64,000 nucleotides of DNA from NCBI RefSeq assembly GCF_050003625.1, contig NC_134400.1, positions 55,618,066-55,682,065 of the forward strand, given 5' to 3'. Positions 45,878-57,077 of this stretch are shown one piece after another. The position numbers were made by a program, and so were the translations under genes. Below the pieces are notes generated by a model. The model made no database searches. It was not told where the DNA came from and saw nothing but the letters and a program-made list of their open reading frames with translations. This DNA is from Haematobia irritans (Eukaryota; Arthropoda; Insecta; Diptera; Muscidae). The first letter of the stretch is position 1; every line of letters begins with the position of its first letter.

Positions 45878-45958
45878 CACCCAGAAAAAAGTGCCTTCGA
45901 AACTAAAGGAAAAAATTTTCATCAATATAGTTTATCCATTTTATTTCCATTAAGGTAA
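45785..45958 (+). CDS. Tiny Lys-rich reading frame with a possible 5' intron
   Basis: The ATG at 45785 follows a possible intron with donor CAG|GTAATATT at 45696 and acceptor TTTTTATATTTGTAG ending 45757 (about 62 bp, normal for flies). The frame begins MVRQQLIKSEKYKKKK and runs 57 codons, but the last half reads into the duplicated MITE arm. In copy 2 the same frame stops after 30 codons (TAG at 46854) and its start codon is ATC, hence dead. I recognise no family. It could be a captured 5' gene fragment or chance. Confidence 0.25.
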   Translation: MVRQQLIKSEKYKKKKKCVLQLIISHGNWKQHPEKSAFETKGKNFHQYSLSILFPLR

Positions 45959-46858
45959 ATTTTTGTGAAAAATAATAAAATTTACTCGTTTCAGTAAAAA
46001 AATCCTAAACTGTAAGCAGTTAGGAATAGTTCATTAACTAGAATAAGGCATGGAATTTTACTCATACTATTTTCTTCGCTGGGTATAAGAATTTACTACT
46101 GAAAAAGAAAATTTTATTCACCGATAACAAAGCATTCGTAAAAATAAACAAAAACCGAACTAAAACCAAGTTTCCTCAAAATTAGTAAAATTTCTTATAA
46201 AATGATAATTGCGACTTCCTTTATAATAGAAAGTTTTTCATACATACGAACAACACTTGGCATAGAAAAATATTTTAGTTCATTCGTACTAAGAAGTATG
46301 CAATCCTTTCAAAACTTAAGGAAACACACTTGTTAGAATATAGGAAATTTTCCTAAATTTCTATTGTCTACCTGTAATCGATACCTGTCATCGTAATCGA
46401 TGTGTTTGCGCGTGGGTGTAATCGATATATTTGCGCGTCGGTTGTTTTTTTAGTTGGAATCGCGTTGTTTTGGTATACGGAGAGATTGTTAAAAAATAAT
46501 ATGGTAAAATAATATAAAATATATAAAATATTTGTTATTTTAAATTAGTGAGAAAAATTTTCGTTTTTTTTTTTAATAAATCTATCAATGTTCGTGATAG
46601 TGTATAAAGAAAGAAAACACCAGCAGAATAACAACCCTTTCATTTGTCTTCATTTTGGAATCTTCAATTATCAGGTAATATTCAGTGACGCTAACCTCTT
46701 GCAACAAAAATGTTTTATGATTTTTTATATTTGTAGGTATTGAAATTGTAAAAGGAGGACAAAATCGTTAGGCAGCAACTTATTAAAAGTGAAAAGTACA
46801 AGAAGAAGAAAAAGTGCGTTTTACAGTTGATAATATCACACGGAAACTGGAAATAGTG
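45878..46858. repeat. 988-bp internal duplication, copy 2
   Basis: Partner of 44890-45877, with changes such as loss of the ATG (ATC at 46764), a shorter AT-rich stretch near 46505, and altered bases in the ATCGAT-rich region. Confidence 0.85.
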
Positions 46859-47358
46859 GATTAATAAACTAATATTTCAAAGAGATTCGAAGCTGTTGAT
46901 TCTTAATAAATATATTCAATATATTAATAAAACATGTCTTTTATTGAAGATAAAATTGCTTATAGAAATAAATAAAATTGTATTTAAAAACGAAGGTAAG
47001 CAGTTCTAATTATGAAGTAAAAGTTTTACCACAAATGTGTAAGATTTGTCGAAATGAATGAAAAAATTTCAATAAAATCATTCCATATATGAATTCAAAT
47101 TAGTTAAATTTTTTCATTCTGTAGTATAGTGGTATATAAATATAGGAAAATGTTAACTAATATATGGAATGCATTATTCCTAATTTCTACGAAAATCACA
47201 TCGTTCAAACAAATAAAAATGTCTTTGGCGCTATACGAAGTTCAACTTTCTTCACAATGAGTTCATTTTAACTTAAAGAAGGGGTCACTTTTTTCTGGGT
47301 GTAGAATAAAAATAAGTTAAATATAGCCTTAGTTTAACTACGGAATTTTTTTTCTGTG

Positions 47359-47960
47359 TACGTGGACCAAATTAATAGAAAATATGCCTCTACATTGCTT
47401 TACATGAAATCTCTTGAAGTTGCTGGAGATTGCGGATACGTTCTGGTTATTTCATCCAATGCGTGATGCAATTTTGTTTTTTTTTTATGATTAAATGAAG
47501 GACCTCGCTGAAACGTCCTTTGAGCATGCAGGGAAGAAATATGACCGTCTCCTAGAACAAAATATAATTTTTGAATTTTTTGCTGCAAAAACGTTGTTTT
47601 CACGCCATCTGTCGAAATCAGATACATTATGTCCAAGAAAATAACAGGGTTGTAACAACCATGTAACATATTCACCCCCAAAACACAAAAAAAAATTCTC
47701 TAAAGCTGAGTACTATGTTCAGTTTTCAAGCTGAAAACCAGTTTGTTTTCACGGTTACGTTTTTAATTAATTCATTTAGAAATATAATTTTTTTTGCAAT
47801 CAATTCCTTGGATCTTTTCCATCCACTATTTGGCAAGACTTGATCAAAATATAGTCGTCTTCATGAATATATTTGTACTTTTAATTTAGTGTTTTGGTGA
47901 TAAAAACCGAACATAGTACTCACCTTAAGAAGTGATCATATTCCTTCTCTGGGTGTGGAT
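47359..47960. mobile_element. Fragment related to the 16060 MITE, interrupted by a foldback
   Basis: GTTGTAACAACCATGTAACATA at about 47648 and an end ATCATATTCCTTCTCTGGGTG (47936-47956) match the interior and end of the 250-bp MITE. 47705-47924 is a separate insertion. A 93-codon minus-strand frame at 47400-47681 is incidental. Confidence 0.5.
47705..47924. mobile_element. TTAA-type foldback MITE, second member
   Basis: GCTGAGTACTATGTTCAG at the left is mirrored by CGAACATAGTACTCACC at the right, with TTAA at 47925-47928 and TAAA on the left. Same design as 14876-15106. Confidence 0.65.
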
Positions 47961-48186
47961 TAATTTTGGAGCAATAAATAGAGATTCTAGTCATAAATTT
48001 GTATCTACTAATTATATCTTATTAGCCATACATTCACCTTATTTAGATCTATTTTTTACCACTATACGTATATGTAAATAAATAAAATATAATATTTAAC
48101 TGTGAAGTAATTGATTTTTAAATAGATTTTTAATTCGGTCATGAGTATTATTTAGTTTGGGCAACAGAACCGAATGATGAAAGTAC
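47961..48186. other. Non-coding spacer
   Basis: Nothing recognised. Confidence 0.4.
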
Positions 48187-48702
48187 ACTCAAAAAAAAGT
48201 GAACTCACTATTTCACTAAAGCCAATTTAACTATATTTTAGTTCATGAACTTATTATATTTGGTAAAAGTTTCATTTACTCTAATAATTTTTTGCGTACG
48301 TTAGTTAAATTAACTAAAAGACGGGAAAAAATTATACACAAGTTAAGGATAGAGATTTACTAAATTCGTATTTATCATAAAATAGTTCATTATTTCTTCA
48401 AATTTGTAAATTTTACTACAAATGCGTCTATTATGAACTTCGTATGTCACTAAAGACATTCTTGCAATTTTGAACTCCAATTTTTTCCTTCAAACTACAA
48501 AATTTTCTTTAAAAAGTGAAAAAAATTATTTATGTCTAATAAATTTTCTTGAATTTGTCGAAAAATATTTACTTATTTTTGTGATATCGGCGCGATGCCA
48601 GCGCTTGTAATACTGTTTAGTTAAAATTTTCTAGAAATATTCAAAATTTTCTAAAATTAATCAAAAGTTTTCTTCCTGGTGGGTTCACTGTTTTTTTCAG
48701 TG
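48187..48702 (-). mobile_element. Full-length 516-bp CAC...GTG MITE, inverted copy
   Basis: It starts CACTCAAAAAAAAGTGAAC and ends GTTCACTGTTTTTTTCAGTG with TA on both sides. Its length equals the copy at 30528-31043, in opposite orientation. Confidence 0.88.
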
Positions 48703-49189
48703 TAGTCACAACAAATATTGTCGACAGACCCAACCAACACCATATGTGGTATTAGTTGTGTCGACCGAATCATTCGGGTGACACAACTGCCAACTGATAG
48801 TAGCTGCAACTGCCAAAGGGAGGTTGGCAATAAATTCGGTTATAACAACCAATCTGTATTCTCTCTGTAACCAGAGCCAATGGTAGGCATGTTCGCAACA
48901 TTGGGAAATGAGCGGAATGAGCTGAGCTCAGATATTACAATAAGACAACAAGAAGACTGAAATACAGTTTCTGGAAGTAATTCTATTGACATTGGATAGA
49001 GTTATCGAGAGGTCGATAATGAAGACGTTCATTCGTAAGGCCTGATTATCTAAGGCATACCCTAGATCATACACTGCAAAATTGCGGCAGGAGGCGTCAA
49101 CATTATTCTCGCTGAAAACTATACAAGATATTTTAATACCTCGACAAGGGCGTGGTGAAGATCAAATTCTTCCCGCTTACTAGGTAGAC
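48703..49189. other. Non-coding DNA, possibly decayed LINE
   Basis: No gene. 48720-48790 contains a GTCGAC-bearing imperfect hairpin. The right part may belong to the decayed reverse transcriptase that follows. Confidence 0.3.
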
Positions 49190-49330
49190 GAAGTTAGCCC
49201 AACGTATCGAACCAAGAACATATCAGTATCGGATAGTGTTAAATACTTAGGAATAGACTGATACAGAAAATGTAAACTTGGAGAAATTGTTAAGGATACG
49301 AATTTCCTAGGACGAGATAGAGCGCACAAC
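49190..49330 (+). pseudogene. Decayed non-LTR retrotransposon RT fragment
   Basis: Reading from 49190 gives EVSPTYRTKNISVSDSVKYL then GID. This resembles the KYLG(V/I)-D landmark near the end of jockey/R1/I-type reverse transcriptases, which is usually preceded by a Lys/Asp-rich strand. A TGA follows at once (49259-49261). It is a short fossil with no neighbouring domains that I can trace. Confidence 0.45.
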
Positions 49331-50792
49331 AATGGTAACTAAGGTATATGTCAACTGGCAGGAGGCCTCGCCAAAAAATTCGTAGAGATAGGATGATAAA
49401 TTCGACGTAATATCCAAATACATAAAAAGGGAACTCTGGACTTTGATTTACATATATAGAGATTATATCAGGTTATTAATATAAATTATTTGACTCTATG
49501 GATTGAAAAGATTGCAATTGTGATTTCGTCTCTGGAAAAATATTCGTCTATATTTAGCATATTTCCCCCTTAAATCAAAAATTTTTGGTTTGATTGTAGA
49601 TTCTAATACAGACTTCCGTAACTGTACAAGTTCGATTGGCGGAGTTTAGCCTATTGCCAGAGTAAAAGTGCACATTGGACGCTTTTAATTCTTCATCTAA
49701 ATAATAGCGTAGTTTGGAGGCCCTGAATCGTCGGGGCATATTGGGAAGCCCCTAACTATGCTTACCTCGCTTCCTACAAACATGATGTACTGTGGTATTC
49801 TTTCTTTAATTTTGTCTAATGCATACGGGATGTTTTATGATTTCCACTCATTTTTGGCTTTATTTAAGTATATATACTTTACTCGTAACTTATCATATTA
49901 GTTTTTGGCTACTACTCGACCTTTAGCCAAACCACCCTGATATACAAAAAGTATTTCTAAACCAAAAGGAGAACCCACGTTAAACGGAGATTCTATAAAC
50001 AACGAGAACAACAAATTCTATTGTGAGCTTAACACTATGGGTCATAGTAATTACTGATAGATGGCCGGGTATTGTACAGATGGGAATAGCTAGCAGGCAT
50101 TTAATGCACACAAGTGGTTGCCCCGAAATCCTTCAAACATGGATTAGTGATGTTAATCATCTCTTCGAGACATGATTTTTTGAAATTTGTGTTCCATTTT
50201 ACTAAATTTAATCACCAAGGATAGTTTATGAGGATGCCCGCCCAAGTTTTTATGTTTCATAAATATTTTATTTCATATGCTGATGAATACTGTCTTGTCC
50301 CAATTTATTGGCAGATTTTACAAGTCATGTGCAATAGTCCATAACTGAAGCAAAGCATAACAAGAATAATAAAAAATTTAATATATATAAGGCTTTATAT
50401 GGTTAATTGACTGACAAGAGATTATGAACTCAAGATGAAAGATAAATAAACATCCCAACCCTCGCAACACTAATTTAAGATGCTTTTATGATGCAAAATT
50501 TTTTAATCGTTTTCACCAAATCGTTGAAACCATTGAAGTAAAATTAATAAGAATTTGAAATATTAATAAGTTCATCATTAAACTGAAAAATCTTTTGAAT
50601 AACAGAACACTGAAAAATTATTGTCCCATTATGAAAGATTATGGAACCTTATTTTTAGAACACAATATTAATGATAAATCCCTTTAAGAATAACGGAAAA
50701 TAACAAGTACATACGGCCATACGTGGGCGGTTCGGAAACTTCTTAGCTTATCAATGGAAGAGAATAAATAGTTAGTTTTTCAAAAATATTTT
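49331..50792. other. Non-coding DNA, low information
   Basis: No supported gene. GGGTATTGTACAGATGGG (about 50067) could be a remnant of an RNase H TDG motif of the same LINE, but this is too short to call. Confidence 0.35.
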
Positions 50793-52440
50793 TATTATAC
50801 CCACCACTATAGGAAGGGGGGGGGGGGGGGGGTTATTAACTTTGTCATTCCGTTTGTAACACATCAAAATATTGCCCATAAAGTATATATATTCTGGGTC
50901 GTGGTGAAATTCTGAGTCGATCTGAGCATGTCCGTCAAGTAGTTGTTATTTATGTAGGTCGGATGGTATTGCAAATGGGCCATATCGGTCCACTTTTACG
51001 TACAGCCCCCATATAAACGGACCCCCAAATTTGGCTTGCGAGGCCTCTAAGAGAAGCAAATTTCATCCGATCCGGCTGAAATTTGGTACATGGTGGTAGT
51101 ATATGGTTTCTAACAAATTTACAAAAATTGGTCCACATCGGTCCATAATTATATATAGTCCCCATATAAACCGATCCCCCGATTTGGCTTGCGAGGCCTC
51201 TAAGAGAAACAAATTTCATCCGATCCGGCTGAAATTTGGTACATGGTGTTAGTATATGGTCTCCAACAACCATGCAAAAATTGGTCCATATCGGTCCATA
51301 ATTATATATAGCCCCCATATAAACCGATCCCCCGATTTGGCTTGCGAGGCCTCTAAGAGAAGCAAATTTCATCCGATCCGGCTGAAATTTGGTACATGGT
51401 GGTAGTATATGGTATCTAACAAATTTGCAAAAATTGGTCCACATCGGTTCATAATTATATATAGTCCCCATATAAACCGATCCCCCGAATTGGCTTGCGA
51501 GGCCTCTAAGAGAAGCAAATTTCATCCGATCCGGCTGAAATTAGGTACATGGTGTTAGTATATGGTCTCTAACAACCATGCAAAACTTGGTCCATATCGG
51601 TCCATAATTATATATAGCCCCCATATAAACCGATCACCTGATTTGACCTCCGGATCCTCTTGGAAGACCAAAATTCATCTGATTCAGTTGAAATTTGGTA
51701 CGTGGTGTTAATATATGGCCTCAAACTCCCATGCAAAAATTGGTCGAAATCGGTCCATAATTATATATAGGCCCCATATAAACCGATCCCCAGATTTGAC
51801 CTCCTGTGCCTTTTGGAGAAGCAAAATTTATCCGATCTGCTTGAAATTTGGTACGTGGTGATCGTATATGATATTTAACAACCATGCCAAAAGTGGTCCA
51901 TATCAGTCCATAATCATATATATCCCCATATAAGCCGATCCCGAGATTTGGTTTTGGAGCCTCTTGGAGGAGAACATTTCATCCGAGTGAGTTGAAATTT
52001 GGTACATTGTGCTAGTATATGGTCGTTAAGAACCATGCCTAACTAGGTCCATATCGGTCTATAGTTATATATATATATATCCCTCAGATAAATCGATTTC
52101 CAATCACACAAAAATTGGTCCATATCAAGTTCATAATTGTATATAGCCCCCATATAAGCGACCCCCATATTTCAATTCTGGCTCTCTACGTACCGTGCAA
52201 AAAGTCCATATCGATTCGTAATTATTTGTAGACTTAACTATATATAACTTTTTTGTCTAATATATACCACGTATGGGCTAACTCACAATTTAGAAAACGA
52301 TGTTAAGAAGTTTTAAGATACCACAACCCGAGTATTTCGATTGTGGATGACAGTCTTTCGTAGAAGTTTCTACGCAATCCATGGTGGAGGGTACATAAGA
52401 TTCGGCCTGGCCGAACTTACGGCCGTATATACTTGTTTTT
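50793..52440 (+). mobile_element. Mini-me-like element, with a 17-G run
   Basis: The head TATACCCACCACTATAGGAA is followed by G17 at 50816-50832, which replaces the usual GGATGGGGGG. The GTCY tract is deleted (CATGTCCGTCAAGTAG). About eight or nine 153-bp units, an expanded (TA)n at 52068-52079, and a complete tail ending TATACTTGTTTTT follow. The minus-strand frame is open over about 3.75 consecutive 51-codon units (50950-51525). Confidence 0.9.
50816..50832 (+). repeat. G17 homopolymer
   Basis: A run of 17 G within a mini-me head; other copies have 4 to 6 G. It is a likely slippage product or base-calling/polishing error site. Confidence 0.95.
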
Positions 52441-52659
52441 CAATATAATCTTCTGAAACTTCAATACACTTAGTTCAACGCTTTTCTAGCAATTCTATCC
52501 CTAGATTAAAATAGTTTTCCTCAAGGTCTTCAAAATAGTGGTTTACAACTGTAATTGCATCTTCATTTGAGGTAAAACGCTTGCCAGCAAGGATTTTTTT
52601 TTTTAGATTTGGGAACAAGTAAAAGTCACTGCGAGCTAAATAAGGAGAATAAGATGGGT

Positions 52660-53795
52660 GGTTTGTAACACATCATTCCGTTTGTAACACACCGAAATAT
52701 TGCTCTAAGACCCCATATATTCTGGGTCGTGGTGAAATTCTGAGCCGATCTGAGCATCTCCGTCCATCCGTCTGTTCAAATCACGCTAGCTTCCGAACGA
52801 AACAAGCTATCGACTTGAAACTTGGCACAAATAGTTGTTATTGATATAGGTCGGATGGTATTGCAAATGGGCCATATCGGGCAACTTTTACGTATAGCCC
52901 CCATATAAAAGGACCCCCATATTTGGCTTGCAGACCCTCTAAGAGAAGCAAATTTCATCCGATCCGGCTGATTCAGTTGAAACTTGGTACGTGGTGTTTC
53001 TATATTGCCTTTAATGGCCATGCAAAAATTGGTCGAAATAGGTCCATAATTATATAGAGCCCCCATATAAACCGATCCCCAGATTTGACCTTCGGAGCCC
53101 CTTGGAAGAGCAAAATTCATCCGATTCGGTTGAAATTTGGTACATGATGTTAGTATATGGTATCCAACAACCATGCAGGAATTGGTTCATATCACTCCAT
53201 AATTATATATAGCCCCCATATAAACCTATCCCCATATTTGACCTCCGGTACCTTTTGGAGAAGCGAAATTCATCCGATATGGTTGACATTTTGTACGTGG
53301 TGGTAGTATATGATATTTAACAACCATGCCAAAAGTGGTCCAAATTTCAGCAAATTTCATGCGAGTCAGTTGAAATTTGGTACATTGTGCTAGTATATGG
53401 CCGTTAAAAACCATGTCTAACTAGGTCCATATCGGTCTATAGTTATATATAGCCCTCAGATAAATCGATCCCCAATCAAACAAAAATTGGTCCATATCAA
53501 TAATTGTATATAGCCCCCATATAAGCGACCCCCATATTTCAATTCTGGCTCCCTACGTACCGTGCAAAAGTCCATATCGATTCGTAATTATTTGTAGACT
53601 TACCTACACATACCTTTTTTGTCTAACATATACCACGTATGGACTAACTCACAATTTAGAAAACGATTTACAAAAAATCACAACCCAAGTAATTCGATTG
53701 TGGATGACAGTCTTTCGTAGAAGTTTTTACGCAATCCATGGTGGAGGGTACATAAGATTCGGCCTGGCCGAACTTACGGCCGTTTATACTTGTTA
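52660..53795 (+). mobile_element. Mini-me-like element lacking its first head bases
   Basis: It begins within GTAACACATCATTCCGTTTG and has an intact tail GATTCGGCCTGGCCGAACTT ending near 53795. Several units are shortened. The last 273 bp (from 53523) are included in the 5.4-kb duplication. 52441-52659, between this and the previous element, is unassigned. Confidence 0.85.
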
Positions 53796-56280
53796 TAAAC
53801 ATAAAATTCAATCAATGTTTTAATTGAATCAATTAAAATTTTAATTAATTTCGCGACAATAATCAATCACACATTTGATTGATTCAATTAAATAATTAAT
53901 TGATATTGGCAATAAATTTCAATCAAAAAAATTATATATTGCGCCCCCTAAATCTTATTTAGTTTTATTATTTTAAATAAAGGAAAATATGCGTTTCTTA
54001 TAACAAATCAACATTTTATTTTTGTGAATTATGATATAGGCAAAATAATTTGGTTCTTGTTATTTGTGTGTTTTGTTCTAACATAACTTAAATATACAAT
54101 TACGATCAATAACAACTAAAGTGTGAAAAAAAATAAACTATATAAATCATTATCTTCCTTATCATAATTTGCATGTTCCTTATAATTTGTTTCCAATAAA
54201 TCAGCGGTCTGTAAGATAAACTAGTTTTTCTGTAAACAGTAAACAGAATAATTCGAATTTAATTCTGTTCAATTAAAAGTTAATTTTGTTAAACATTACC
54301 TGCATAGAATATCAAGTTCAATTCTTAGTTTCAGGTTTCAGAGTTATAATCTTCTTTTGCCGTTGTAGTCTTTTAGCATAAAAGGGCGTATTGGGGGGCT
54401 CGGGAAGTTTAGTTTTAATAGCAATTCCTTTCCTAATTTCCACACATATCATCTATTAAAATTTGAACCAATCAGGGACATAGATATTGCAAATTCTGGA
54501 AATAAAAAATATAATTATAATATAAAAAATATAATATAAAAATATAATTTATTGCGATTTTCGGATATTTTTCATACTTTGGGTTCAAACTGAAAAATAC
54601 AGGTAAAACAAAAAATACTACTTCGCATCCATACTGCTCTTGCTTTTAAGAAAACTAGGCGTGAAAAAATGTTACAATTTTAAAATATGATACCCACCTT
54701 TTGATTGCAAAAATATTCTGTATAGTAGATGTTTTTGATTAAAATGATGAAGTTAATTGATTGATTTGACAAAATAAAAATGCTCACTAAAAGAAATTAA
54801 TTTTATATTTTTATAAAAAAATATATATTATTTTACTCCGTTTAATATAAACATGCTTCAATGTAAAACTGTATTCACATTTCACAATTGTTTACCTTTG
54901 ATAAATGTAGATTGTGTTCCATTCTTACAATACCGCAAAAAACAAACGCAGGTAATTCCAAATGCTTTCTGTTATATATTTTTTCAGTCCTTTACCGCAT
55001 GACCATTTGTTATTGCGCATTTTATTTATTGCAACCCTTTTGTATGACTTGTTATTGTATTCAAAATATGTATGCACATATTTCGATAGCGACAGAATGT
55101 CGAGAGTCATGTTTTTCAATTTACGCGAAAAGCAAAAACCCAACCGTTCGTTACGATTTACTTCCACAGACTGATCTCTCCATCACGTGTTGTTGCAAAA
55201 CTACACATTCTCTTGTTCTCTTTTCGCTCTTTCTCTCCATCGCTCAAAACTATTCAATATCAATCACAAAGGTGATTAAATCAATCACATGTTTAATTGG
55301 GAACGGAACAATTTTCAATCACGTTTGTAATTGAAAACAAGTAAGTAAAGTCTAAAGTCGGGCGGGGCCGACTATATTATACCCTTCACGCCTATGTAGA
55401 CCAAAAAATACCGTTAGCAAATACAATAGTATCGTTAAACGTACCCCTTGTGCAAAATTTGAAGCAAATCACGGCAAAACTCTGGCTTTTGTGGCCATAT
55501 AAGTTCAAATCGGACAAAAGATATATATGGGAGCTATATCTAAATTTGAACCGATTTCAATCATTGGCAGCATTGGTAGAATGTCAATTCTACCCTCTAT
55601 GCAAAATTTCACGAAGATCGGTAGTAAACTTTGGCCTCTGTGGTCATATGAGTCTAAATCGGACGAAAGATATATATGGGAGCTATATCTAAATCTGAAC
55701 CGATTTGACTGATATTTTGCAAGATTTTCGAGACTCATAAAATATTAGGATGTACGGTATTCCAAGAAAATCGGTTGATAAACACGCTAACTATGACCAA
55801 ATCGGGGATAAATATATATGGCAGCTATTTTTTCCAAAACCAATAGCGATTGTCTCTGTTCCAAGTAACGGCCCTACGCCAAATTTGAGGACGATCGGAC
55901 TTAAATTGCGAGCTGTACTTTGTGCACAAAATTACATATGCAGACAGACGGACGGACAGACAGACAGACAGACAGACGGACATCGCTAAATCGACTCAGA
56001 ATTTAATTCTAAGCCGATCGATATACTAAAAGATGGGTCTATGACCAATATTTCTTGGCGTTACATACAAATGCACAAACTTATTATACCCTGTACCACA
56101 GTAGTGGTGAAGGGTATAATTATTGCCGAATTGATTAACAAAGTAATTAAATCAATTAATATTTTAATTGGAAACGTAACAAATATCAATCATTTTTTAA
56201 TTGGTTTTTATTCGGATTTGATTAAATAATTAATTGAATCAATTAACATATTAATTGAATCTGTTTCCAAAATCATTTTA
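53796..56280. mobile_element. Element with (T)CAATTAA-rich ends, split by a mini-me-like insert
   Basis: The ends (53805-53935 and 56125-56275) are dense in TTAATTGAATCAATTAA words in inverted order. 55240-55334 repeats the theme (ATCAATCAC, AATTG). The interior contains a 148-codon frame at 54888-55334, which I do not support as a gene: it is Cys/Ser/Ile-rich, overlaps open frames on both strands, and has no recognisable domain. 55336-56120 is a separate insertion. The duplicate is 59214-61697. Confidence 0.5.
55336..56120 (-). mobile_element. Mini-me-like element, subfamily 3
   Basis: The reverse-oriented tail AACAAGTAAGTAAAGTCTAA with GGGCGGGGCCGAC lies at the left, two units about 149 bp apart (ATATATATGGGAGCTATATC at 55521 and 55670) in the middle, a (CAGA/CGGA)n tract at 55940-55981, and TTATACCCTGTACCACAGTA at the right. 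Same architecture as the other subfamilies but little shared sequence. The duplicate is 60753-61537. Confidence 0.8.
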
Positions 56281-57077
56281 GTGTTTAATAATTTTGTGTG
56301 TGTTTAGGGACCACTCCCCTCCTACTTTCAAAATTTTTCAGAAAAGTAGATTTTGTTCCTCACCTTCCTCAATAAAATTACCAAAAATAAAGTAGAGGAT
56401 TTGTGTCTGGAGACCATCCCAACATATCTAAAAATTTCAATAAAATATATAAGTTTCAATATGGCACCCCTAAACTTCTCTAAATATTTCAAGCAAATAA
56501 GAAAACTTTAGCCCAATTTTCAAAACATGTGGCAAGGGGGAGGTACCCCTACTCGGTTAGATATCAAATTTCATAACCTCCTCCCACGTCCACAGTAAAT
56601 TTGTAGTAAATCGGAGAAGTTAAGTTTTGCCACGAGCAAAAGAGAGTTTCCGTTTCCCGTCTAAATATTGAAAAATAAAGTATCGGATCTTTGTTTATTG
56701 GACACAACTAACTTTCCCTGAAAATTTCAAGCAAATCGAAACTTCGACCCAATTTTCCAAAAGTCGGACAAAGGGGAGCTCCCCCTCCCCGTCTTTGTAA
56801 ATTTCTATTAAATCGAAGAAGTTAAGTTTTTCCACTAGACGTTGAAAAAAGTCGAACAAAGGGCAATACCCCTCACAGACCAAATTTCGAAGAATAAAAC
56901 AGCGGATCTTTTTCTAGAGGCCTTCCTTGAAAATTTCAAAACGGAGGACTTAAGTGCAATTTTCAAAAAGCTGGGCAAAGTAATTGTCACGATCAACTTC
57001 TAATTTCCTTGAAAATTCCAAATGATTCGGTTAAGCCATTTCCGAGCATACCACAAACATACAAACTAACAAAAACA
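56281..57077. repeat. Degenerate minisatellite-like repeat
   Basis: No gene. Irregular units share AAATTTCAAGCAAAT, AGTCG(G/A)ACAAAGGG and GAAGTTAAGTTTT(G/T)CCAC. Similar words in reverse occur at 37200-37525. The duplicate is about 61698-62494. Confidence 0.5.

Larger units (their letters stand above)
44890..47301. mobile_element. Inner CACCCAG element with a partial internal duplication
   Basis: It starts CACCCAGAAAAAAGTGCC after TA and ends TCACTTTTTTCTGGGTG before TA, a clear terminal inverted repeat. Inside, 44890-45877 is repeated as 45878-46858 at an offset of 988 bp with several substitutions and small indels. Each copy carries an insert that looks like a tiny gene. The second copy reads on through AATAAA signals (46901-46906) to the right end. 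Confidence 0.75.
44469..47358. mobile_element. Outer CAC...GTG MITE (hosts 44890-47301)
   Basis: It starts CACCGAAAAAAAGTAAACTG after TA (44467-44468) and ends TTTTTTTTCTGTG before TA (47359-47360). The part at 44469-44889 matches 36590-36860 in reverse. Removing 44890-47301 leaves a MITE of about 480 bp. Confidence 0.65.

Noticed and set aside
49990..50130. RNase H domain of a LINE
   Set aside because: A possible YCTDG motif is seen only after stops; too short to support.
50950..51525. 191-codon minus-strand frame as a protein gene
   Set aside because: It consists only of 51-codon repeats of the mini-me-like internal unit; kept as a finding about period and frame, not as a gene.
54954..54996. 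Short intron GTAATTCC...TTTTTTCAG
   Set aside because: About 36-40 bp, below the usual fly minimum, and no supported exons.
54888..55334. 148-codon plus-strand frame (repeated at 60305-60751) as a gene
   Set aside because: No recognisable domain, overlapping open frames on both strands, AT-rich composition; the second copy is only there because the whole segment is duplicated.
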